Below are positions 1-8,143 of a stretch of 64,000 nucleotides of DNA, in pieces (position 1 is the first letter of the stretch; every line of letters begins with the position of its first letter). The translations under genes and the position numbers were made by a program. Under the pieces are notes generated by a model. That model saw only the letters and a list, made by a program, of their open reading frames with translations. It was not told the DNA's origin and did no database searches. The stretch is from Desulfosudis oleivorans (GTDB lineage Bacteria; Desulfobacterota; Desulfobacteria; Desulfobacterales; SURF-7): assembly GCA_020723325.1 (NCBI GenBank), contig DYJD01000011.1, forward strand, positions 139,373 to 203,372. The letters are read 5' to 3'.

Positions 1-232
1 GTACGATATACAAATGATCCAACTGCATTCGGCCTAAACAGCCGGCCAGAATGGCTACTTTGTCCCGAATATGCTTATGCTTGTCCATGATGAATTTCAA
101 ACTGCCCTTGACCTTGCATAGACCGCTGCGCACTTTGATGCCGGGCGTGTCCCGCAGATTTTGTTCCAACACCTGGATTTCCAGCTTTTCAGCGACTTCT
201 TTTAATTCCTGGTAGAGTTGCTCTGGTTTCAT
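1..232 (-). CDS. Small conserved hypothetical protein, 3' end outside window
   Basis: Reading the minus strand from an ATG at 232 gives an open frame of 77 codons that runs off the left edge, starting MKPEQLYQELKEVAEKLEI. A GAGG element lies about 10 bases upstream of the ATG. The visible part has a charged, probably helical N-terminus and a short hydrophobic stretch (VAILAGCLGRM). No catalytic motif is visible and I do not recognise a named family. It is divergently oriented from the membrane protein gene at 395, with about 160 bases between them that could hold both promoters. Its length and C-terminus cannot be judged. Confidence 0.6.
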   Translation of the reverse strand, partial: MKPEQLYQELKEVAEKLEIQVLEQNLRDTPGIKVRSGLCKVKGSLKFIMDKHKHIRDKVAILAGCLGRMQLDHLYIV

Positions 233-394
233 GTTCTGTTATATATCCTCATAGTCTTTGACCTGCAGAAATCAATTAAGCCTTGAAAATACCCATGACT
301 GTGTTATGTTCATATGGAAAATACGTTACTTTGTATTGTAATATCCGATAGCATAATCTTTTATCAAGATCGAGCCAATTAAGGAGGTCGACAT

Positions 395-1102
395 ATGCAG
401 AATTCAATAGGCTATCAAGGTTCACAAACCCAGGTTTTGGTCAATTCCTTTATCCGATCGGTTTACAACTGGATGACCATTGGTTTGACCTTGACCGGCG
501 TGGTCGCTTTTTGGGTGGCCGGCAGCGAAACCTTGCTGAATCTTATTTTTGGTAATCAACTTGTTTTTTGGGGGCTGGTTATTGGAGAGCTGGCCTTGGT
601 ATTCTATCTCAGCGCCAGAGTTCATAAAATGGAGGCCTCCACAGCCACCGGGCTTTTTTTACTGTATTCAGCTCTTAACGGCGCAACGCTTTCAGTGGTG
701 TTCGTGGCTTACACCATGTCCTCGGTGGCTGCCACTTTCTTTATCAGCGCCGGCACATTTGCAGCATGCAGCATTTTCGGCATGACCACCAAGCGGGATT
801 TGACCGGCGTTGGGCAGTTCATGCTCATGGGTTTGATCGGCATAATTATTGCCTCGGTGGTCAACCTGTTTGTCAGAAGCTCTGGCATGGAAATGATCAT
901 CAGCTATCTTGGTGTATTTATTTTCGTGGGTTTGACGGCCTATGATACCCAAAAACTGAAGCACATGGCCCTGACCCAGCCGGCCGGCCTGGATGCCGGC
1001 GTTATCCGCAAAGGCGCCATTCTCGGAGCACTGGAACTTTATCTTGATTTTATCAACATGTTCCTGTTTCTGTTGCGCATTTTCGGTAATAGCCGGGATT
1101 AA
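395..1102 (+). CDS. BAX inhibitor-1 / YccA family membrane protein
   Basis: The 235-residue product is very hydrophobic, with about seven predicted membrane spans in the arrangement of the BAX inhibitor-1 (TMBIM, YccA/YbhL) family. The C-terminal part shows the family pattern GLTAYDTQKLKHMA followed by a final span with LELYLDFINMFLFLLRIFG. Family members are inner-membrane proteins; some act as pH-sensitive calcium leak channels, and YccA modulates the FtsH protease. Which role applies here cannot be told from sequence. The start is well supported: AAGGAGG lies 8 bases before the ATG. The gene converges on glmM, with only 8 bases between the stop codons, and appears monocistronic. Confidence 0.9.
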   Translation: MQNSIGYQGSQTQVLVNSFIRSVYNWMTIGLTLTGVVAFWVAGSETLLNLIFGNQLVFWGLVIGELALVFYLSARVHKMEASTATGLFLLYSALNGATLSVVFVAYTMSSVAATFFISAGTFAACSIFGMTTKRDLTGVGQFMLMGLIGIIIASVVNLFVRSSGMEMIISYLGVFIFVGLTAYDTQKLKHMALTQPAGLDAGVIRKGAILGALELYLDFINMFLFLLRIFGNSRD

Positions 1103-1110
1103 AACCGAGG

Positions 1111-2475
1111 CTAAGATAGACATTTTCTGAGCACTGCGGCAATGCGCTGACAGCAGTCTTGGGTTTGAGCAAGGGTAGGACCTTCCACCATCACCCGACA
1201 AATGGATTGGGTGCCGGAATAACGCACCAGCACCCTGCCCTGCTCAGCCAGTTCTTTTTCCACTGAAGCAATCACCGCCGCAATTTCCGGGATGGAATTC
1301 AGTTCGCGCTTCTCCTTAACCGTCACATTCACAAGTTCCTGGGGGAACACATCCATTATTTTCTTCAATTCAGATAGTGATTTATTTGTGCGCAGCATGA
1401 CGCCGATCAACTGAATGGCTGCCAATATCCCGTCTCCGGTGGTATGATGGGACATAAAAATCATGTGACCGGAATCTTCACCGCCCAAGACCGCTCCGTG
1501 TTTTTTCATGGCTTCCATCACAAAACGATCACCCACCTGGGTTGTGATGTGCCCTATACCCAATTTTTTCAAGGCAACCCCCAAACCCATATTGCTCATC
1601 ACCGTACTGACAACCATATTGTCTTTTAAAAGTCCGCGCTGTTGCAAGTCCTGGGCGCAAATCGCCAGAATTTGATCGCCGGAAGTCGGTTCGCCGTTTT
1701 CATCCACAGCGATCAATCGGTCGGCATCACCGTCAAAAGCCAACCCGATTTCAGCCCTGCTTGCTTTTAACTGTTGAATCAGATACTGGGGATGCTGGGA
1801 ACCGCAATCTTGGTTGATATTCATGCCATCAGGCGCGGCAAAAAGGGTGTCCACATCGGCTCCAAGATCTTGAAATACCCTTGGAGCGATCCTGGAAGCA
1901 GCACCATTAGCGCAGTCCATAACGACTTTTAATCCGTTGAAAGCAAGTCCTGGTTCCAAGGAGCTTGTTAGTAATGAAATATACTGATCCATGGCCATGT
2001 TCGCAATGGGCTCCACAGTTCCTATGGATTGTCGCCCATTACCCAAGTCCGCTTCCTGGTGTTTCAGTACAAGGGCTTCGATTGCTTGTTCCTGATTTTC
2101 GGAAAGCTTGCAGCCCTCCTGATTGAATATTTTAATACCATTGTCCTGGAATGGATTATGGGAAGCGGAAACCACGATACCGGCTGCGGCCTTGAGCTGC
2201 CTTGTGAGATAGGCGACACCGGGTGTCGGCAGAATGCCGGTCAAACACGGGTTAATCCCCATGGCAGTGATGCCGGCCACCAGTGCATGCTCAATCATAT
2301 CCCCGGACACCCGCGTGTCTTTACCGATTATGATTTTCCCTCTCCCCTGCCCCTCAAGCTTGGCAGGACTCAGGAGATATGCAACTGCTTTGCCGATTTT
2401 CATGGCCATCTCAGGGGTCATGGGATATTGGCCGGCAATGCCCCTGACACCATCGGTTCCAAACAGTTTTGTCAT
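1111..2475 (-). CDS. glmM: Phosphoglucosamine mutase
   Basis: The 454-residue protein is a full-length alpha-D-phosphohexomutase. GlmM converts glucosamine-6-phosphate to glucosamine-1-phosphate on the way to UDP-GlcNAc, feeding peptidoglycan and lipopolysaccharide synthesis in the cytosol. The N-terminus LFGTDGVRGIAG, the phosphoserine loop VVSASHNP (Ser105), the magnesium loop FDGDADR and the C-terminal phosphate-binding loop RYSGTQ are all present. The last has Q where many GlmM proteins have E (SGTE), a variant I regard as tolerated. AAGGA precedes the ATG. A pgi gene and a GlmU-like beta-helix gene lie within 4 kb, giving a loose hexose/aminosugar neighbourhood. GlmM is preferred over ManB/Pgm because of length and the TDGVRG start. 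Confidence 0.95.
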   Translation of the reverse strand: MTKLFGTDGVRGIAGQYPMTPEMAMKIGKAVAYLLSPAKLEGQGRGKIIIGKDTRVSGDMIEHALVAGITAMGINPCLTGILPTPGVAYLTRQLKAAAGIVVSASHNPFQDNGIKIFNQEGCKLSENQEQAIEALVLKHQEADLGNGRQSIGTVEPIANMAMDQYISLLTSSLEPGLAFNGLKVVMDCANGAASRIAPRVFQDLGADVDTLFAAPDGMNINQDCGSQHPQYLIQQLKASRAEIGLAFDGDADRLIAVDENGEPTSGDQILAICAQDLQQRGLLKDNMVVSTVMSNMGLGVALKKLGIGHITTQVGDRFVMEAMKKHGAVLGGEDSGHMIFMSHHTTGDGILAAIQLIGVMLRTNKSLSELKKIMDVFPQELVNVTVKEKRELNSIPEIAAVIASVEKELAEQGRVLVRYSGTQSICRVMVEGPTLAQTQDCCQRIAAVLRKCLS

Positions 2476-2630
2476 CTCTGTTATTCCTTTTTCTCTCTTC
2501 TGCTACAAGACATGCTGTATTTGTTAGGGTAAAAATTTAGGTAGCACTTTCTTCATTACAAAGGAAGGGGGAATTTGATATTATATTGATGGATGTTAAA
2601 TTTAAGTATTTATTGGCTTGATACATGAAA

Positions 2631-2663
2631 AACGGCTGGATCGAAATCACAGATCCAGCCGTT
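2631..2663. terminator. Rho-independent terminator hairpin
   Basis: Two perfect 12-base arms (AACGGCTGGATC and GATCCAGCCGTT) enclose a 9-base loop. On the minus strand the stem is followed by a run of T, placing it about 28 bases after the stop codon of the PEP-CTERM gene. The plus-strand side also has TTTATTTTT, so it could act both ways. Confidence 0.85.
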
Positions 2664-2690
2664 TATTTTTAATAGACAGTATTTTTGTAA

Positions 2691-3536
2691 TTAGTTTTTA
2701 CGGTTTTTCCTTGCGGCAAACAGGCCGAATAAACCTGTTCCGATAAGAAGCATGGTTGCCGGCTCAGGCACTGGATTGGTCGGTGTGTCAGAGAAACTGC
2801 CGGCCTGTAAAAATACTCCGGAATCCAAAATATAGTCACCTGCATCGGCAATGGCTAGTTTTAAATGATATGTCTCGCCGGCAGTGAGACCGGTAATGGA
2901 AGCGGTTAAAACATCGGTAAACCCGTCGTATTCAAAAGCAAAGGGAGTAGGCGTGCCGTTGGAAGGGTCATTCGTGTTGTAATAACTTGAATTAGAGCCG
3001 AGATTGACATTATTGATGGACACCGGTGTTGTTGTTCCGGGAAGCAGAGCAACATTGGCACCATTGAAAAAGAATCCAAAGACATCATTAAAAGATGAAT
3101 TTACCCATTCATTGTATTCATCTGAACCAAAAACATAATTAAAATAGGCGGCATCACCGGAGCTCACAAAATCAAAGGATAAAATGGTGGCATCATGTGT
3201 CGAATATCCTGGTATCAAACCATTCAGGTCCGAATCGCCGGCTAAACCGTTATTACCGGTTATAGCATCACTTGTATTGGTCGTTCCATCCAGATTGGAT
3301 GCAAAACCGGATGTCAAGACAATGCCATCATCAATCCCGATCCCGGCCGCGATTCCGCCGGTGAAATAGCCGGTTGCGGCAGTAGCCCCTGTATAGTTGA
3401 TATTGGAAATAACAATCCCTGATCCCACCAAAGACTGGGCTATGTTGTTGGCTGAATCAAAGGCTGTAATGGTCAATGCAAAGGCATTGGATGAAAAACA
3501 TAAAATGGCCAATAAAATGAATAGAAACTTTTTCAT
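2691..3536 (-). CDS. Secreted choice-of-anchor L protein with PEP-CTERM sorting signal
   Basis: The 281-residue product begins with a signal peptide (MKKFLFILLAILCFSSNAFA). It continues with a beta-rich domain resembling the choice-of-anchor L family (SFDFVSSGDAAYFNYVFGSDEY) and ends in a PEP-CTERM tripartite signal: VPEPATM, a hydrophobic span and a basic tail (AARKNRKN). PEP-CTERM proteins are processed by exosortase and are usually linked to extracellular polysaccharide or biofilm; exosortase is not in this window. Ribosome site AGGAGG lies just before the ATG. A sigma-54-like promoter lies about 65 bases upstream and a strong hairpin terminator follows, so it is probably a single-gene unit. 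Function beyond surface display is not known. Confidence 0.9.
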   Translation of the reverse strand: MKKFLFILLAILCFSSNAFALTITAFDSANNIAQSLVGSGIVISNINYTGATAATGYFTGGIAAGIGIDDGIVLTSGFASNLDGTTNTSDAITGNNGLAGDSDLNGLIPGYSTHDATILSFDFVSSGDAAYFNYVFGSDEYNEWVNSSFNDVFGFFFNGANVALLPGTTTPVSINNVNLGSNSSYYNTNDPSNGTPTPFAFEYDGFTDVLTASITGLTAGETYHLKLAIADAGDYILDSGVFLQAGSFSDTPTNPVPEPATMLLIGTGLFGLFAARKNRKN

Positions 3537-3599
3537 GTTACGCCTCCTTTATTTTAAATTTTTTGAATAAAATTGTTGAAAAGATATACTTGTTGCCAA

Positions 3600-3615
3600 G
3601 CAATAGACATGCCCA
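3600..3615 (-). promoter_or_regulatory. Sigma-54-like promoter of the PEP-CTERM gene
   Basis: On the minus strand the sequence TGGGCATGTCTATTGC matches the -24/-12 consensus TTGGCACG-N4-TTGC except at two positions, with the correct GG-to-GC spacing. It implies a 5' leader of about 50 bases. Sigma-54 (with PrsK/PrsR) control of PEP-CTERM genes is known from other bacteria. Here it is inferred from motif match only. Confidence 0.5.
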
Positions 3616-3780
3616 ATTCGTAATAAAAAGCAAATAACATATAAAAACAAATCATTGGATTGTATTGGCTCAAAATCATGCCCGGCCGATTAAGAGAATA
3701 AATATATAGTTTTACGAAATGCTTTTCATACTCATACTGTAAACGATTACATAGTTGCCCTATTTTGATCATCGTTTCCA

Positions 3781-3816
3781 GCCTGTCGCGGCTGGAAGCC
3801 GCTCCCACAATCGGGG
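3781..3816. repeat. REP-like palindrome in an otherwise gene-poor gap
   Basis: The sequence CTGTCGCGGCTGGAAGCC, followed by GCTCCCACA, has the look of the 'GTGGGAGCGGCTTCCAGCCGCGA' class of short extragenic palindromes seen in many proteobacteria. A GCGGCT/AGCCGC inner stem is visible. Only one copy was seen in this window. The surrounding stretch 3537-3839 holds the PEP-CTERM promoter and no convincing gene. Confidence 0.45.
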
Positions 3817-3839
3817 ATGGCCGAATCAACGATCAAGGC

Positions 3840-5096
3840 CTATTTTGCTGAATCGCTATCATGAAAAAATCGATAAGTGGGCAGTTGACCGGACACTCTG
3901 CTGGTTAGCTCGTTGATAATGGATTGCAGCCAATCCTGCCCCATGACCGCTTCTTCCGGCTGTAAATTTTGAATAACGTCGATATATTTTCGGCCATATA
4001 ATTGAATACCGGCATTGATTCGCTCAGAAAAGGGCTCCAGCAATGAGGCAGTCGGGGTTACAGAACAAGATTCTTGTATGATTTCTTTTATATGCGGCCA
4101 GTTTTCAACAAAGGCCTTTTGTTGTAATAGCAAAGCTGAGGTATTATCCGTTTTCCTCAAAATCCCAATGGAATCAAAGACCTTTTGAGTCAAACCGTCC
4201 AAGCGTTTGACGCGCTCCTCCAAACCCAAGTCAAGCACGGAAATCAATCCATTCAACAATTCCAACGGAAATTGTTCAGAAATAAAGCGTGAACGAATTT
4301 GGCGGTACCATTGTTTTAAAGCAATCAGATTGGCCACGTAAACGATATTGCTGACCACAATGCGTTGAATCGCCTGGTAAACGCCGCTGGTAAAAGCAAT
4401 GCTGCCGCCTCTGCCGGTGCCTCCGAAAATCAGCCGCCCTGGTTGAAACTCATCCTTGCGTACGATGGTGCCGGCAGCGGTTACTGTACCAAAGGCCAAT
4501 CGACAGGGTCCGACAACCCCCCCCTGCCCCCCCAAAAAAATAGGCGGCTGGTTCAGCATGACGCCTCCGGGCACGTCTCCAAACAGGGAGGGCGTGGCTT
4601 TATCCTGGTTGGGTGTGAAATTGAAATGGATAAAAGAACTGCCGACTTCGCTGTGGTTGTGTCGTCCGGTGCCTCCGGCCATGAGGCAATCACAAAAATT
4701 GATCAAACTTCCCAAGGTGACAAATGGAAACAATATGGTCTGCTTCAGTCCCACAGTATGGGCAATGCTGGCTTCCTCTTCCATTATGGTGCCTTCGCGG
4801 ACCTGGGCACCGAATCCGGCCGCAGCCTTTTCCAAAAAAACCGATTTCCGGAAACACCCCCCTTTGAGTTCCACTTTAGGACCCAGCATGCAATCATCGA
4901 TTGTAACAGGTCCATCATGGCCTAATTTCACATGGTCAAGAATCAGGGTTGATTTTCCCAGCAGTCTGCATCCGGGGAAAATGACGGTGCCTTTTCCTGA
5001 AATTCGATCCAGATCAATGGAGTCATCCAGATAAACCGAAGAAGGATTGGGAATACGAACTCCCTTTTGTATCAGCTTTGTAATTTTTTCATTCAT
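3840..5096 (-). CDS. Left-handed beta-helix protein, GlmU C-terminal-like, function unknown
   Basis: The 418-residue protein has an N-terminal and central hexapeptide-repeat region (for example GKGTVIFPGCRLLGKSTLILDHVKLG), typical of left-handed beta-helix acyl- and nucleotidyl-transferases. A conserved central block, GTGRHNHSEVGSSFIHFNF with PGGVMLNQPPIFLGGQGGVVG, resembles the GlmU-type active region. It lacks the N-terminal nucleotidyltransferase (no LAAGxGTRM), so it cannot be a bifunctional GlmU. The C-terminal 170 residues are helical and unlike acetyltransferases I know. Such proteins are often annotated as UDP-GlcNAc pyrophosphorylase-related. Activity is unproven; a sugar-nucleotide or scaffold role is possible. 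It is divergent from pgi, with about 280 bases between the starts that probably contain both promoters. Confidence 0.75.
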   Translation of the reverse strand: MNEKITKLIQKGVRIPNPSSVYLDDSIDLDRISGKGTVIFPGCRLLGKSTLILDHVKLGHDGPVTIDDCMLGPKVELKGGCFRKSVFLEKAAAGFGAQVREGTIMEEEASIAHTVGLKQTILFPFVTLGSLINFCDCLMAGGTGRHNHSEVGSSFIHFNFTPNQDKATPSLFGDVPGGVMLNQPPIFLGGQGGVVGPCRLAFGTVTAAGTIVRKDEFQPGRLIFGGTGRGGSIAFTSGVYQAIQRIVVSNIVYVANLIALKQWYRQIRSRFISEQFPLELLNGLISVLDLGLEERVKRLDGLTQKVFDSIGILRKTDNTSALLLQQKAFVENWPHIKEIIQESCSVTPTASLLEPFSERINAGIQLYGRKYIDVIQNLQPEEAVMGQDWLQSIINELTSRVSGQLPTYRFFHDSDSAK

Positions 5097-5377
5097 TTTT
5101 TGCCCGTTGTCTTGAGCCGGTTTCAGTATTGGCGGAATCTTTTACTGATACGGTTTTGATTGTCAAGGAATTCTTCAATGAAAAGCGATTGAAAATAGGA
5201 CGAGGTGAAACCATTTGATTAAGGCCTGATTTTTATTGAATTGAGAATCAAAAAAAGATAACATAATGCTGGAATTGGTAATTGGGCCTTCAGCAGTCCT
5301 TTATTTTTCAAACCACTTTTCCCTACTCTGAAGAAACCGGAGATGCATCTCAAGAAAACATTATCATGGAGGATTAT

Positions 5378-7015
5378 ATGTTCCCGGCCAAGCTGACGGA
5401 GCTGCCTCAATGGAAACGCTTGTTTAAAGAAGCTGAAAAAATGGGGCAACCGGAAAAACATTTACGGCGATTACTACAGGACCAGAACCGCTTGAGCGAA
5501 TTTTCCAGATCCGGGGGTGGTTTATTTTTTGACTTTTCCCGCCAACGCATCGATCAGGCCGGCCTTAGACTTTTGTTTGAGCTGGCTGAAGCCTGCAACG
5601 TTCAACAAACCTTTTCAGCCATGATAAACGGTGAAAAAATAAACCGGTCTGAAAATCGTGCGGCCCTGCATACCGCCACCCGCTGCTTTGCAAATAAAAA
5701 AGTGATGCAGAACGGTGAAGACATCATCCCGGTAATGCAGGCTATTCGTGATAACATTAAAAAATTTGTGGAAGATGTCCATAATGGGCGCATCGTTAGT
5801 TCCACAGGAAAGCCCTTTACGGATATCGTGGTGGTTGGAATCGGCGGATCTTATCTCGGCACTGAATTCGCCGCCGGCGCTATGCGATTTTATGCAGACA
5901 AGGGCATGAAATTGCACTTTCTATCCAATGTTGATATTCATAATTTCGGCGAAATCGCATCTGAAATCCACGCAGAAACCACCCTCTGGATCATCATTTC
6001 CAAAAGTTATACAACCGTGGAAACCACGGCCAATACCAACCTGGCCCATGCATTCATGCGCGATCGCGGGCTTTCTCCGGAAAAGCACATTGTAACCGTC
6101 ACCAGCAAAGGCAGCCCGGGTGATGATCCCACCAATCCGATCTTGGCTTGCTTTCATATGTTTGATTATATCGGAGGGCGTTACAGCGTTACATCCGCCG
6201 TGGGCGGGGTGCCGCTGAGCCTCTATCTTGGTTTTGATCGCTATGAACGCTTTTTGCGGGGAGCGGAAGAGATGGATCAACACGCCGCCGAAGCACCTTT
6301 GAAACAAAATCTGCCCTTGATTGCGGCTCTGCTGAGTGTTTGGAACAACAACTTTCTTGGTTATCCGGCCCAGGCCATTATTCCCTATGCTTCGCCCCTT
6401 GCCAAACTGACCCCCCACGTTCAACAGCTTTATATGGAAAGCAACGGCAAGTCCATGACAACAACCGGAGCAAAGGTGGAACATGAAACCGGTGTAATCA
6501 TTTTCGGCGAACCCGGCACTAATGCCCAGCATTCCTTTTTCCAGCTCGCCCATCAAGGTCGCGGTTTTCCCATTGATTTCATAGGTGTCGTCAAACCCCA
6601 ATATGAAGGCTGTTGCTCTTCCGCCTCAGATGTTTCCAACCATCAGGAGCTATGGGCCAATCTGATTTCCCAGCCCATGGCCCTGGCCTTGGGCAAGACA
6701 GACGAAAATCCCTTTAAATACTTTGACGGCAACCGACCTTCATCCACCATTTTGCTGGAAGATCTATCCCCTGAAAATGTTGGTCGCTTGCTTGCCTTTT
6801 ATGAGGCCAGAACGGTGTTTGAAGCCTTTATTTGGAATATCAATCCATTTGATCAGTTCGGGGTTGAATTGGGTAAAACCCTGGCTGATGGTATTCGGCT
6901 GGAAATCAAAAAACGCAACAAAGATCCCAAGCATGCTTTTACCGGAAAAGATCCTATATCTGCTTTTTATTTAGATACAATATTCAACGGAAGGATACAT
7001 CTTGACAGCCCTTAA
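5378..7015 (+). CDS. pgi: Glucose-6-phosphate isomerase
   Basis: From the ATG at 5378 the protein has 545 residues, the usual length for Pgi, which interconverts glucose-6-phosphate and fructose-6-phosphate. Phosphate-binding and signature segments are present: VVVGIGGSYLGTEF, ISKSYTTVETTANTN, GGRYSVTSAVGG, and near the end FDQFGVELGKTLADGI. The frame is open upstream to 5282. I chose 5378 because GGAGG sits 5 bases before it; an ATG at 5366 overlaps that GGAGG and is less likely. The gene stands alone on the plus strand. About 95 bases without clear features separate it from the response-regulator gene. In a sulfate-reducer-like organism it would serve gluconeogenesis and polysaccharide precursor supply. 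Confidence 0.95.
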   Translation: MFPAKLTELPQWKRLFKEAEKMGQPEKHLRRLLQDQNRLSEFSRSGGGLFFDFSRQRIDQAGLRLLFELAEACNVQQTFSAMINGEKINRSENRAALHTATRCFANKKVMQNGEDIIPVMQAIRDNIKKFVEDVHNGRIVSSTGKPFTDIVVVGIGGSYLGTEFAAGAMRFYADKGMKLHFLSNVDIHNFGEIASEIHAETTLWIIISKSYTTVETTANTNLAHAFMRDRGLSPEKHIVTVTSKGSPGDDPTNPILACFHMFDYIGGRYSVTSAVGGVPLSLYLGFDRYERFLRGAEEMDQHAAEAPLKQNLPLIAALLSVWNNNFLGYPAQAIIPYASPLAKLTPHVQQLYMESNGKSMTTTGAKVEHETGVIIFGEPGTNAQHSFFQLAHQGRGFPIDFIGVVKPQYEGCCSSASDVSNHQELWANLISQPMALALGKTDENPFKYFDGNRPSSTILLEDLSPENVGRLLAFYEARTVFEAFIWNINPFDQFGVELGKTLADGIRLEIKKRNKDPKHAFTGKDPISAFYLDTIFNGRIHLDSP

Positions 7016-7109
7016 TAAATCACCTAAAGTTAGAGCGATGTGGTATAAGTATCGGTAACCAGTAACCATTTCTTTTGCACCAAAATTAATCGAAAAAGGT
7101 GATCTTGCC

Positions 7110-7499
7110 ATGATAAATAAAATTCTAATTGTTGATGATTCTCCTGTGGCGCGCAGAATGTTGAGAACCAGCATCCCCAAGGACAAGGGCTTTGAGATCT
7201 TTGAGGCGGGAAATGGTCAGGAGGGTATCGATAAATTCAAAGAATTGAAACCTGATGTGGTTTTTATGGATTTGACCATGCCGGTACTTGACGGATACCA
7301 GGCCACTGCCAAAATCAGGGAGATCGACAAGAACGCCATTGTCATTGTCACTACTGCAGATATCCAGCCCAAATCCATTGCCAGCGTAATGGAATTGGGT
7401 GCTTTCACCTTGTTGAAAAAACCGGCCAAAGCCGAATCCATTGTTGAGGCGCTCAATAAGGTCGAAATGAAACTTAAAAAGCTCCGGGAGAACAAATAA
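7110..7499 (+). CDS. Single-domain response regulator (CheY-like)
   Basis: The 129-residue product is a stand-alone receiver domain. The acidic pair is D9/D10 (ILIVDDSPVARRML), the phospho-acceptor is Asp54 (VVFMDLTMPVLDGY), and the conserved Lys-Pro is at 104-105. No output domain is present, so it probably signals by protein-protein contact like CheY. Its stop overlaps the start of the CheC gene by one base (TAATG), showing translational coupling to a phosphatase that could act on it. AAGGTG lies upstream of the ATG. It is the first gene of a three-gene unit ending in a diguanylate cyclase, convergent with the large chemotaxis cluster. Confidence 0.9.
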   Translation: MINKILIVDDSPVARRMLRTSIPKDKGFEIFEAGNGQEGIDKFKELKPDVVFMDLTMPVLDGYQATAKIREIDKNAIVIVTTADIQPKSIASVMELGAFTLLKKPAKAESIVEALNKVEMKLKKLRENK

Positions 7500-8143
7500 T
7501 GGCGAATGAAACCGTGGAGATCTTTTCTGATGAAGAAAAAGATATCTTACAGGAGATCATGAACATCGCCTTTGGCAACGCCACCGCGGATTTGGCCGAT
7601 GTGGTGGACATATATGTAAAGCTCAGCGTCCCCAGCGTTCAAGTTATCGAGATCGGCGCCTTACCCGAGTATCTTCGAACCACCATTAAAACCGATGGAA
7701 CCAGCAATATTATCGAACAAAAGTTTTGGGGAAATTTCAAAGGCTCCGGTCTGTTGGTTTTTCCCGGCGGCACGGAAAGGGATTTAATGGCCATTCTGGA
7801 GGATCAGGATCGGGAAGATATCTCCAATATCCAGATGGCGGCATTGGAAAAAGGGGGATTACTCGAGATCGGCAACATCCTGATCGGTGCTTGTGTCGGA
7901 AAAGTATCTGAACTGCTGGACACCTTTGTTACCTATTCCCCCCCTCAAGTTCTTCAAGGAGATACCAATAATTGTAATTTTTTGATCGAGCAATTCGATC
8001 CGTCTCAAACCGCTATTGTCATGAAAACCCTTTTTAATTTCAAAGAAAAAGACATCAATGGATTCCTGCTGATTCTCACCAATCACGAATCCATTGGTTG
8101 GTTGCGTAAGGCCTTGAAAAATTTTATGGATTCCTACGAATGA
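7499..8143 (+). CDS. cheC: CheC-type CheY-P phosphatase
   Basis: The 214-residue protein has two copies of the CheC/CheX/FliY phosphatase signature E-x2-N-x22-P. The first is at Glu19/Asn22/Pro45 (QEIMNIAFGN) and the second is in LLEIGNILIGACVGK, with the matching Pro in SPP. CheC enzymes hydrolyse phospho-CheY and in many bacteria form a complex with CheD, which is encoded at 13584. With both sites intact an active phosphatase is expected. It is coupled to the preceding response regulator (TAATG) and overlaps the following diguanylate cyclase gene by four bases (ATGA). FliY is excluded because there is no SpoA domain. Confidence 0.88.
   Translation: MANETVEIFSDEEKDILQEIMNIAFGNATADLADVVDIYVKLSVPSVQVIEIGALPEYLRTTIKTDGTSNIIEQKFWGNFKGSGLLVFPGGTERDLMAILEDQDREDISNIQMAALEKGGLLEIGNILIGACVGKVSELLDTFVTYSPPQVLQGDTNNCNFLIEQFDPSQTAIVMKTLFNFKEKDINGFLLILTNHESIGWLRKALKNFMDSYE

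Noticed and set aside
3554-3829. 91-codon minus-strand open frame
   Set aside because: It overlaps the sigma-54-like promoter and REP-like palindrome, has no ribosome site or recognisable domain, and its composition looks non-coding.
5282-5377. N-terminal extension of Pgi from the TTG at 5282
   Set aside because: The 32 extra residues do not resemble Pgi, while GGAGG and family length support 5378.
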